DNA of 64,000 bases from Sphingomonas spermidinifaciens. GTDB taxonomy: Bacteria; Pseudomonadota; Alphaproteobacteria; Sphingomonadales; Sphingomonadaceae. The stretch is from NCBI RefSeq assembly GCF_002351485.1, contig NZ_NWMW01000002.1:1054001-1118000 (forward strand), in the 5' to 3' direction. Positions 19,301 through 28,757 of the stretch are shown here, piece by piece. The stretch's first letter is position 1; each line of letters starts with the position of its first letter. The position numbers were made by a program, and so were the translations under genes. Below the pieces are notes generated by a model that ran no database searches, was not told where the DNA came from, and was given only the letters and a program-made list of their open reading frames with translations.

Positions 19301-19799
19301 CGCCTATGACTTCTACGGTCGTGACGATGCGTTCACGCTCTCGACCGAAGTGGGTGCCAGCTACAATCTCGGCAGCGAGGCGTTCACCTTTGGCCCCCGC
19401 GCGGCGATCCGGGCGAGCCGCATCGAGTTCGGCAAGGTCGCCGAACAGGGCGGCGGCGGTCCCGCGCTGACGATCGACGGGGAGAAGTTCGACAGCTTCC
19501 AGCTGCGCGGCGGCGTGCAGGCGCGCGGCAATGCATCGGGCTTCCGTCCCTTCGCCTCGGCTTATGTCGTCCACGACCTCGAGGATCGACCCGGCGTGTT
19601 CCGTGCGGGCTTCCTTGGCGGCACGCCGGCACGGGCGTTCTTCCCGACCAGTTCGCAGGACCAGACCTGGGGCGAGGTCGGCGGCGGTATCGCTTTCGGC
19701 AGCGAGCGGTTCGAGTTCTCGATCGCGGCGGATACGACGATCGAGCGCGACGACGTTCGCAATCAGTCGTACCGCGCGGGCGTGACGGTCCGCTTCTGA
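16359..19799 (+). CDS. Subtilisin-like (S8) serine protease autotransporter, TTG start
   Basis: 1146 aa type Va autotransporter. I place the start at TTG 16359 because a strong GGGGGAGG precedes it by 6 bases and it gives a normal signal peptide (basic start, hydrophobic core, cut near VPAAAQ). No ATG there fits, and the upstream frame to 16137 is unstructured. The S8 catalytic triad is complete: Asp101 (GINDSG), His143 (HGTHVAG), Ser467 (GTSMAAP). A passenger-associated repeat follows (GGGELILAGDNSYSGATRVEQGTL, ~565-600), then a beta-helix-like stretch, and a C-terminal autotransporter barrel of ~280 residues ending VTVRF. It probably acts at the cell surface or is released. Substrate unknown. 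Confidence 0.9.
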   Translation: MKYHRSDRRIVRSLLAAALLSSSGLVAVPAAAQTAAPAVPPPPAGGYYMADGTRTADYNAALESWRTDAQFSVDYTKRYLGLEYAYVLGLTGAGQTIGINDSGVLPNHPLFQGAGKLTGLRTVVPAAYGNDGIVNPRRPWEIHGTHVAGTAAGARIAGERMFGNAFGANIVSVTANFAAGDFLWWKDQILDGTTVSTPRDNIIDAANTGIVRIVNNSWGSGTSLPYTATLAQAKAAFAQNLNGFYDPVLANDVLVVFSAGNGGGVHASIDAVTPLNDMRLRSNWLSVANYRANGTAAPSTSFCGQTATWCVAGPGSSVISGVNLYTVNTAAIRAKYTPAMFAGIYSATTVAALNNAATNAWINVLVGYLTRKDAAEAAGVEFDEARERTFAAQQAVAISLAYGSRFVGGDPNGYTSTLANILTANVGLLTRGFSESVLVQADALITAELRNFISYGGPGYGALTGTSMAAPNVSGFAALLMEWFPEYNTGLISDILVSSSLDLDAAGVDLKSGWGAPQMGVALAGPTALRETRTVDVATGTVDLWTNDIQDARDRYSPEVLAGFPDDIGGLTKRGGGELILAGDNSYSGATRVEQGTLTVNGSLIRSALTAAGGGTIGGTGRLSSLAVASGGTVSPGAAGAIGTLNVSGAAVFTSGGQYLVDVGPNGASDRLVAGRAELGGTLTLRQAAGTLPRFGDAYTVLTTTDGGVTGTFANATSISAILFPELRYGANSVGVRVAARPYASVVAATPVQTAYASLLDNNRAAYSSLAGIYSGLDLASVDTIRGTLESLAPRAETTRRAIGTVALDNMARFYRERLASLRTDSFAGGSVAMIGKPLEFAANEIAMPGRASQVSDSPSTMMAEGVLPETVSAYLAGGYIDGSAAPMLGAMPAGGRDRFDGFYIVGGLEGQLGGNGVLGFGLSYSDIDGDRVMNQQARGELIQGTLYGKIGATVGASLDAQFSAGVYQSNVRRSGTFVGNAYDFYGRDDAFTLSTEVGASYNLGSEAFTFGPRAAIRASRIEFGKVAEQGGGGPALTIDGEKFDSFQLRGGVQARGNASGFRPFASAYVVHDLEDRPGVFRAGFLGGTPARAFFPTSSQDQTWGEVGGGIAFGSERFEFSIAADTTIERDDVRNQSYRAGVTVRF

Positions 19800-19804
19800 T
19801 CGGG

Positions 19805-19830
19805 GCGGGGGCGGCGGTCGTCGCCCCCGC
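19805..19830. terminator. GC-rich hairpin after the autotransporter gene
   Basis: GCGGGGGCG, 8-base loop, CGCCCCCGC, starting 5 bases after the stop. There is no T tract, so it is a weak or Rho-assisted terminator candidate. Confidence 0.4.
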
Positions 19831-19845
19831 ACGGTTGGCCTGCCG

Positions 19846-20271
19846 ATGGTTGCGCTCCTGATCCTTGCGCTGGCGGCGCAGCCGGTGCCGGCGACCTTCT
19901 ATAACCGGCCGGGCGCACGGCCCGGTGATGTTGCGATCAGCCTGGAACGTTGCCGGATGATTGTAACGGGCACCACCGCGCTCGGCCCGCCGCTGGGGCC
20001 GCCGGTGCTGAACGGCGGCGAGGTTCGCGCGCCCGACGATCTTCGACGCTGCATGCGCGAGCGCGGCTGGCGGCGGTTCGCGCTGACGCGGGCGGCGCGA
20101 CGCCGCCTCGCGGCGATGCCCCCGGCGCGCCGTGCGGCGAGCATTGCCCGGCTGGAGGGCGCGGTCCGGCCGGCGGGCAGTCGTCCGCTCGATCCGCCGC
20201 CAATCCGCCTGCGCGTACCCGCGCTGACCGACGACGTGGCGACCCCGGCAGGGCTCGAACCTGCGACCTAG
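19846..20271 (+). CDS. Hypothetical exported protein whose frame runs into the antisense of a tRNA gene
   Basis: 141 aa. The N-terminus is signal-peptide-like (MVALLILALAAQPVPA) and the middle is Arg-rich with two cysteines. The last ~12 residues (VATPAGLEPAT) are the translation of the tRNA-Arg gene on the other strand, a well-known artefact motif. Either the gene is real and has grown into the tRNA, or the whole frame is spurious. No family recognised. The start has no convincing ribosome-binding site. Confidence 0.35.
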   Translation: MVALLILALAAQPVPATFYNRPGARPGDVAISLERCRMIVTGTTALGPPLGPPVLNGGEVRAPDDLRRCMRERGWRRFALTRAARRRLAAMPPARRAASIARLEGAVRPAGSRPLDPPPIRLRVPALTDDVATPAGLEPAT

Positions 20272-20313
20272 TGCTTAGAAGGCACTTGCTCTATCCAACT
20301 GAGCTACGGGGCC
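20237..20313 (-). tRNA. tRNA-Arg (anticodon TCT)
   Basis: 77 bases including an encoded CCA. The acceptor stem GGCCCCG pairs with CGGGGTC. The D arm is GCTC/GAGC, the anticodon stem AGTGC/GCACT encloses the loop CTTCTAA (anticodon TCT, reads AGA), and the T arm is GCAGG TTCGAGC CCTGC. AGA is rare in such a high-GC genome. No integrase or duplicated 3' end is seen next to it. Confidence 0.95.
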
Positions 20314-20356
20314 GTCGGGGCAGGGGCTAATCGCCCCATGCGGCGCCCGCAATCCC

Positions 20357-21826
20357 TTATTCGGCGGGCGCCAGCTCGGCCGGTCGGGTCAGCCGCAACT
20401 GGCGGACCGTCGGCCAGAGAAAGCCGGCGCCGCCCGCCACGAGCGCCAGATCGATCAGGTAGAGCGGCCCAATCCCGCTGGTCATGATCGCCAGATGGCC
20501 GAGCCCGGCCGCGACCATTGCCGCGCCGAGCGCAAGCCGTAGCCCGCGCGCCCACGCCTCCGCACGCGGCAGCAGGATGCCGGCGCCGATCAGCAGCGCA
20601 AGGCCGCTCCAGAACAGCGCCACCATCGGCGCCTCAGCCCCTGTCACCGCTCGAAGCGCAAGCGCGGCGAGCATCAGGAGCGGCGCGCCCCACACGGTCG
20701 CCGCCCACATCGCCTCCAGCCGCGGGCTGGCGCGGCCGCGCTGGCGCCGCTTGACCAGCCAGATCGACATGCCCGTGCCGCAGATCACCGTCACCGCCGC
20801 GCCCAACAGGACGTAGGCGAGGCGCACCGGCCAGCCGCCGAACGACCCGAAATGCAGATCGTAGGTCGAGGCGGCGAACTGTCGCCCGATCGGCCCGTCG
20901 CTCAGCCCCACCTTGTGCGTCGGGTTGCCGGCCGCATCAAAGGCATAGGTTTCACCATAGATCAGCCGCCGCGGATGCTTGGCGAGGATCGTCAGATATT
21001 GGCCACGCGTGCCGGGTTCGTGGAGGATGACATAGCTCGGCTCGATCCCCGGATGCGCGGCGGTCAGGTTCGCCATCGCCCGGTCGATGCGGGCGAGCGA
21101 GGCCTTGCCCTCGGCATGCGCGGGCTCGCCGCCGAAGATCGGGGCATAGGCCTTCTCGACGTCGCCGCCATACCATTTGGCCGCCATCGCATAGAAGCCG
21201 ACGCCGCCCAGCCCGATCATCGCGCCGGTGAGCGCCAGCGCAAGGCCGAACGGCAGCGTCCACACCCCCAGCCGGTTATGCCAGTCGGCGAGCGCCAACT
21301 GCTTTTGCCCCCGTGCCCGGAGCCGGAAGGCGTCGCGGAAGATGCGCGGGTGGGCGAGCACGCCGCCCAGCGTCAGCGCCGCCATCATCACGCCCAGCGC
21401 GCCGACGATCGTCAGGCCGAGCGTGCCGGGGACGTGCAGATAGACGTGGAGGTTGATGAGGAACTCGGTCCAGCCATGCGCCTCCTTGTCGGCGACGGCA
21501 CCGCTCTCGTCGATATAGACCGCCTGATTGTCGGTCGTGACGACCGCGCGGGGCAGGGCGCCGTTGGGCAGGCGGATGTAGAAATGCTCGGTCGGCTTCT
21601 TTCCCGCCTCGCTCGCCAGCACATCGCGCGCGGCGGTCTGCAGCGCCGCGGGGCTGATCGTCGCGGTCTCGGCAACGTTGGGCTGCTCCCAGCGCTGAAT
21701 CTCCTCGCGCAGCACGACGATCGTGCCCGACAGGCAGATCAGGTAGAGGAGGCCGCCGGCGAGCAGCCCGATCGCGGCATGGCCCGACAGCGCGCGGCGG
21801 ACGAGGTCGGCGGTGGGAAAGCGCAT
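20357..21826 (-). CDS. PepSY-associated transmembrane protein (iron-uptake type)
   Basis: About 489 aa from ATG 21826. It has an N-terminal membrane helix (IGLLAGGLLYLICLSGTIVVL), a large periplasmic part, then WHNRLGVWTLPFGLALALTGAMIG and further helices to ~8 in all, with charged KRRQRGRAS after the fourth or so. HAAIGLLAG, YLHVPGTLG and DLHFGSFGGW are typical of PepSY_TM proteins. These are often encoded with TonB-dependent siderophore receptors and may act in ferric-siderophore reduction or handling at the inner membrane. It follows a small membrane protein (21837-22406) after ~10 bases, so the two form an operon. No receptor for iron is present in this window. Confidence 0.85.
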   Translation of the reverse strand: MRFPTADLVRRALSGHAAIGLLAGGLLYLICLSGTIVVLREEIQRWEQPNVAETATISPAALQTAARDVLASEAGKKPTEHFYIRLPNGALPRAVVTTDNQAVYIDESGAVADKEAHGWTEFLINLHVYLHVPGTLGLTIVGALGVMMAALTLGGVLAHPRIFRDAFRLRARGQKQLALADWHNRLGVWTLPFGLALALTGAMIGLGGVGFYAMAAKWYGGDVEKAYAPIFGGEPAHAEGKASLARIDRAMANLTAAHPGIEPSYVILHEPGTRGQYLTILAKHPRRLIYGETYAFDAAGNPTHKVGLSDGPIGRQFAASTYDLHFGSFGGWPVRLAYVLLGAAVTVICGTGMSIWLVKRRQRGRASPRLEAMWAATVWGAPLLMLAALALRAVTGAEAPMVALFWSGLALLIGAGILLPRAEAWARGLRLALGAAMVAAGLGHLAIMTSGIGPLYLIDLALVAGGAGFLWPTVRQLRLTRPAELAPAE

Positions 21827-21836
21827 GTCGTTGTCC

Positions 21837-22406
21837 TCAGCCGAGCAGCCAGAAGGTCGCGCCGGAAACGGCGCCGATCGCCACAAGCGGCCGCAGCATC
21901 GCCGCCGCACGCGCCTCGAGCAGCAGCACCACGCCGAGGATCGACCAGACGAGGGGCGTCACGAACAGCGCAAGCGTGATCGAGTCGGCCTCGACCGCGC
22001 CGCCCGCTCGCGCCGCGGCGGCGAAGGCGAGGCCGGCGAGGAGCGAGACGAGCCCGGCGACGGGGACCGCGATCAGGAAGATGGCGACCCGCCGCCCGAC
22101 ATCGCGCCAGTCGCGCGCGTGGAGGTGGACCGAAGGCTCGCTCTCCACGACCCGCGCAGCCCGCGACGGCGCAGCGGACGCGAGCGCTGCCCGCGCGAGA
22201 AAGCCGAACGCGACGAGCATGACCGGAAGCGCGCCCAGTGCGATGCCCCAGGCCCCGTCGCGCGCGGCGAGGGCGGCAAGCGCCACCGCGATCGCCGACC
22301 ATCCGGCGAGCGTGAGACGAACCTGCGCCGGCTCGCGAGCGTCCCAGGCGAGGCGCAGGACGACGGTGCCGGCGGCGGCCAAAAGAAGCAGCGCGGGGGT
22401 CAGCAT
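21837..22406 (-). CDS. Small integral membrane protein, in frame with the upstream SRAP gene
   Basis: 189 aa from the in-frame ATG 22406 (MLTPALLLLAAAGTVVLRLAWDA). It has about 5-6 hydrophobic helices and a charged cytoplasmic stretch near RVVESEPSVHLHARDW. I recognise no named family, but genes like this often precede PepSY_TM proteins, as here. The frame is continuous with the SRAP domain upstream: no stop lies between them, so a 434-aa product from 23141 is possible. I list the two parts separately because the membrane part has its own start, a different base composition and a different genomic partner. Confidence 0.6.
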   Translation of the reverse strand: MLTPALLLLAAAGTVVLRLAWDAREPAQVRLTLAGWSAIAVALAALAARDGAWGIALGALPVMLVAFGFLARAALASAAPSRAARVVESEPSVHLHARDWRDVGRRVAIFLIAVPVAGLVSLLAGLAFAAAARAGGAVEADSITLALFVTPLVWSILGVVLLLEARAAAMLRPLVAIGAVSGATFWLLG

Positions 22407-23141
22407 GGTTGATGACGCGGGGAGGGCATGGCCTAGGCTTATGCCCGTCCGCATTGTTGATAGCAAGTCGCAATAGCGGTCAGATCGAGCGAGGCTCGTC
22501 TGGCCGACGATCTGTTCCGCAATAAGCGTGCCCGCCGGGGAGGGGGCAATCAGGTCCGTCGCCGGGACGACGCCCTCGATCCAGGCCATCCAGGCATCGC
22601 TGGAGAAAAGGACGATTTGCCTTGAATGATACGGTGCGACATCGGGTCCGGGGTTTGAGGTCAGCATCGTAAAGGCCTCACCCACCGTTGCATCCCGTCG
22701 CCAGATGCCCGCCACGCAGAAAAAGGCATTGGGCCGATTGCTGCTCGCATAGCGGTTGCGACGACCGTCTGATCCCGCTGCAAGCGCAAATGACCATTTG
22801 TCCTTGCGCTTCCGCGAGCCGTCCGCGGCGTCGGTGAACTCGTAAAACGAATCGAGTGGGATCAGGCAGCGCCCCCCATTTCTCGAGTTGTCGAAACGCC
22901 GTCCCTCACTTCGAAAGTTGTAGAGCGGTCTTCCGTTCGGCAATGGCCAGCTCCATCGGCGCATGACGAGTTCCGCACCGGTCTCGCCGTGACGAACGAT
23001 CGCACTGGCATCGGTGATCCGAACGCTACCGGTCGCAGGAAGGTTGGGCACACCCTCCGGAAAGCGAAGCGGGATGCGGCGTTCGGCGAAATCCTTGCGG
23101 ATCTGACCGATCGCCATGCGCCGAGCCGCTTCGTTGCACAT
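22407..23141 (-). CDS. SRAP domain protein (SOS response-associated, YedK/HMCES-like), no stop before the next gene
   Basis: About 220-245 aa beginning MCNEAARR. The Cys2 that crosslinks to abasic sites in single-stranded DNA is exposed after Met removal. The other active-site residues can be seen: Asn in PLYNFRSEG, Glu in DSFYEFTD and His in APYHSRQ. The family protects abasic sites by forming a covalent adduct. The domain should end around PSPAGTLIAEQIV, but no stop follows and the frame enters the membrane-protein gene. The end given here is only the base before that gene's ATG. The segment is near 55-58% GC in the three 60-base lines I counted, clearly below its neighbours, which suggests transfer. 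It lies 21 bases after uvrA, another DNA-repair gene. Confidence 0.75.
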
Positions 23142-23162
23142 CGGTTCAGTGAGGCCGGTGGG

Positions 23163-26087
<2,925 letters not shown>

Positions 26088-26152
26088 GCGGTCCGTTCTA
26101 GCTTCGTTCCGGGGCGGATGCCAGAGCGACAGATAGGTCGCATGCGCGCCGG

Positions 26153-26455
26153 TTACGAGGGGCGCGCGCGACGCCAGGCGAGCGACCTGCGGTTGAGCTC
26201 GGTCAGGTCCATGTCACCCGCCAGCGCTTGTTCGCCGAGTGCGACGGCACGCGCGAGCGCTGCGTCATCGGCATGGGCATAGGCCGGGCGCCGCGCCACG
26301 AAGTCGTACCACACGCCGCCGAACGCATTGTCGAGGAGGATGCGCTGGAAGCAGTGATCGGCGCGCACCGGCCAGCCGCGCTCGGCGGCGAGCGACGGCA
26401 TGACCGTCCGCGTCAGGTCGAGCCAGCGCGCCTCCAGGATCGCGCGTTCGCTCAG
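26153..26455 (-). CDS. Conserved hypothetical protein, apparent CTG start overlapping the thiolase stop
   Basis: 100 aa if it starts at CTG 26455 ([20 protein letters not shown]...). The only ATG in frame is at 26401 and would remove ~18 residues that read as natural coding sequence. The codon overlaps the thiolase stop as CTGA, the same geometry as the ATGA/GTGA couplings elsewhere here, and GGAG lies 5 bases upstream. The sequence [33 protein letters not shown] and the ending LNRRSLAWR resemble short sphingomonad proteins often labelled as acetyltransferase-related. I see no acetyl-CoA-binding motif, and the function is unknown. Confidence 0.7.
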   Translation of the reverse strand: MSERAILEARWLDLTRTVMPSLAAERGWPVRADHCFQRILLDNAFGGVWYDFVARRPAYAHADDAALARAVALGEQALAGDMDLTELNRRSLAWRRARPS

Positions 26456-27636
26456 AGCAACTCCACCGCCATCGCCGTCGCCTCACCCCCGCCGATGCAG
26501 AGCGAGGCGAGGCCGCGCTTCTGGCCGTGGGTTTCGAGCGCCGACAGCAGCGTCGCCAACACCCGCGCGCCCGAGGCGCCGATCGGATGGCCGAGCGCAC
26601 AGGCGCCGCCATGGACGTTGAGCACCTCGTGCCCGATCGACAGGTCGCGCATCGCGATCATCGCGACGACGGCGAACGCCTCGTTCACCTCGAACAGGTC
26701 GACGTCGCCGACTTGCCAACCGGCCTTCTCGAGCGCCTTTTGCATCGCGAACACGGGTGCGGTGGTAAAGCGCGCCGGGGCGTGCGCGTGCGCGGCGGTG
26801 GAAACGACGCGGGCGACGGGCGTCAGGCCGAACTTCTCGGCCAGCGACGCGCGCGTCATCACCAGCGCGGCCGCACCGTCGCTGATCGAGCTGGCATTGG
26901 CCGCGGTGATCGTGCCGTCCTTCGAGAAGGCGGGCTTGAGCGTCGGGATCTTCGCCACGTCGCCGCGAGCGGGCTGTTCGTCGAGGCGGATCGTCTCGGT
27001 GCCCTTGCGGCCCTTCACCTCGACCGGGACGATCTCGCGGTCGAACGCGCCCGACGCCTGCGCCGCTTGCGCGCGCTCGAGGCTGCGGATCGCGAAATCG
27101 TCCTGCGCGGCGCGGGTGAACTGATATTCCGCCGCGGTCTCTTCGGCGAAGCTGCCCATCAGCCGGCCGGGCTCATAGGCGTCCTCGAGCCCGTCGAGAT
27201 ACATGTGATCCTTAAGCACGTCATGGCCGATGCGCGCGCCGCCGCGGTGGCGCAGCGACAGGTAGGGCGCGTTGGTCATGCTCTCCATGCCGCCCGCGAC
27301 GATCCAGTCGGCGCTGCCCGCCGCCAGCGCCTCGGCCGCCATGATCGCCGCCTGCATGCCGGAGCCGCACATCTTGTTGACCGTGGTCGCCTCGACATGG
27401 GTGGGCAGGCCGGCGCCGATAGCCGCCTGCCGCGCCGGCGCCTGGCCGAGACCGGCGGGCAGGACGCAGCCCATATAGATGCGCTCGATCGCCTCGCCCT
27501 TCAGCCCCGCGCGTTCGACCGCCGCGCCGACCGCTGCGGCGCCGAGCTCGGTCGCGGTGGCGCCGGTCAGCACGCCCTGGAAGCTGCCCATCGGCGTGCG
27601 GGCATAGCTGGCGATGACGACGGGATCGGCGGACAT
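26452..27636 (-). CDS. Acetyl-CoA C-acetyltransferase (thiolase)
   Basis: 394 aa. It condenses two acetyl-CoA to acetoacetyl-CoA or cleaves 3-ketoacyl-CoA. The nucleophilic Cys90 is in NKMCGSGMQA, followed by VNEAFA, the histidine in GGACALGHPIGASGAR, and the second cysteine in ASLCIGGGEATA. All are diagnostic of thiolase. The length is standard. The stop overlaps the start of the small downstream gene. Biosynthetic (PhaA/AtoB) and degradative use cannot be told apart from the sequence; no PHB or beta-oxidation gene is adjacent. Confidence 0.93.
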   Translation of the reverse strand: MSADPVVIASYARTPMGSFQGVLTGATATELGAAAVGAAVERAGLKGEAIERIYMGCVLPAGLGQAPARQAAIGAGLPTHVEATTVNKMCGSGMQAAIMAAEALAAGSADWIVAGGMESMTNAPYLSLRHRGGARIGHDVLKDHMYLDGLEDAYEPGRLMGSFAEETAAEYQFTRAAQDDFAIRSLERAQAAQASGAFDREIVPVEVKGRKGTETIRLDEQPARGDVAKIPTLKPAFSKDGTITAANASSISDGAAALVMTRASLAEKFGLTPVARVVSTAAHAHAPARFTTAPVFAMQKALEKAGWQVGDVDLFEVNEAFAVVAMIAMRDLSIGHEVLNVHGGACALGHPIGASGARVLATLLSALETHGQKRGLASLCIGGGEATAMAVELL

Positions 27637-27730
27637 GCGGGGCTCTCCTGGTTCTTTGCCCGCGATCTAGGGGCGATCGGTGACGATTGAAACCTTGGCG
27701 AGCGCGCGGCGGGGCGGGTAGGGGCGGGCG

Positions 27731-28462
27731 ATGGTCCCGCCGCTCCTCTGGCCCGTGCTGCTCGGCGTGCTGGGCGCAGTGTTCGGCAGCTTCATCGCGG
27801 TGATCGCGATCCGTTGGCCGGCGGGAGAGCGGGCGAGGGGACGTTCGCGCTGCGACGCGTGCGGCGAGACGCTGGGGGCGGGCGAGCTGGTGCCGGTGCT
27901 GAGCTTCGTCGTGCAACGCGGCCGGTGCCGGCGGTGCGGCGCGCGGATCGGGCGGTCGCACTTCATCATCGAGCTGCTGGGTCTGACGATCGGCGTGGTC
28001 GCGGGACTCGTCGCGCCGGGGGTGGAGGGCGTGGCCGGGGCGGTGTTCGGCTGGCTGCTACTTGCGCTGGGCGCGATCGATCTGGCTGCGTTTTGGCTCC
28101 CCAACCGGCTGGTCGCGGCCTTGGCGCTGACCGGGCTGGCGAGTGCGCTGACGGCGCCGCCGCCGATTGCCGACCGGCTGATCGGCGGCGCGGCGGGGTT
28201 CGGCGTGCTGTGGCTGGTCGCCGCCGCCTATCGCCGGCTGCGCGGGCGGATGGGCCTGGGCGGCGGCGATCCCAAGCTGTTTGGGTCGATCGGGCTCTGG
28301 CTTGGCTGGCGCGCGCTGCCGGGCGTGCTGCTCGCGGCGTGTATCATCGGACTGGTGTGCGCTGTTGTCCTGCGGATGCGCGGGGATGCCAAGCTGCCGC
28401 TGGGGACGCTGCTGGCGGCGGCGGCGTTTGCGGCATGGTTGGCGGGCGCAACGCTGGGCTGA
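27731..28462 (+). CDS. pilD: Type IV prepilin peptidase / N-methyltransferase (A24 family)
   Basis: 243 aa integral membrane aspartyl protease that removes leader peptides from type IV pilins and pseudopilins. N-terminal methyltransferase-type domain with paired cysteines (CDACGETL...CRRCGARIG) after the first helix (GVLGAVFGSFIAVIAIRWP). The catalytic aspartates are in GAIDLAAFWLPN and in GGGDPKLFGSIGLWLG (the GxGD-type motif). About seven or eight helices. No pilus or type II secretion genes are nearby, so its partner is elsewhere. The symbol is by family resemblance. Confidence 0.88.
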   Translation: MVPPLLWPVLLGVLGAVFGSFIAVIAIRWPAGERARGRSRCDACGETLGAGELVPVLSFVVQRGRCRRCGARIGRSHFIIELLGLTIGVVAGLVAPGVEGVAGAVFGWLLLALGAIDLAAFWLPNRLVAALALTGLASALTAPPPIADRLIGGAAGFGVLWLVAAAYRRLRGRMGLGGGDPKLFGSIGLWLGWRALPGVLLAACIIGLVCAVVLRMRGDAKLPLGTLLAAAAFAAWLAGATLG

Positions 28463-28757
28463 GCGCGGCCTGTCCTCGCCCTTCGGGGAAGGAGACTCGC
28501 TTCTGATTCAAGCAGAAAGCGAGCGCGATCCGGGTTGCTGTCCGTTGGATCGCGCTCGCCTCTTGGCCGCGTTAGGCTCGATAATCTAAACATACGGTGA
28601 ACCGGCGGCGCGGGGCGGATCGACGAGCGAAAGGGAGTGCAACCCGCCGTCCAGCCACCAAGAGATATCTCAAATAGATCCGTGACTTGCCATCACCCTT
28701 TTGGGGCGGGGTGGGTGGCTTGCGGCAATTCGTACCCGGAGAAGCATTCCGGTCGGG
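28463..28757. other. Intergenic region with long hairpin (28519-28559)
   Basis: No gene is seen in these 295 bases. GCGAGCGCGATCC (28519-28531) and its perfect complement (28547-28559) can form a 13-bp stem with a 15-base loop, ending in CTCTT, a possible terminator for the prepilin peptidase gene. The rest presumably holds the promoter of the carboxypeptidase gene; no box stands out. Confidence 0.45.

Noticed and set aside
17553..19832. A 759-codon minus-strand open frame
   Set aside because: It is antisense to the autotransporter; Arg/Ala/Asp-rich composition without motifs.
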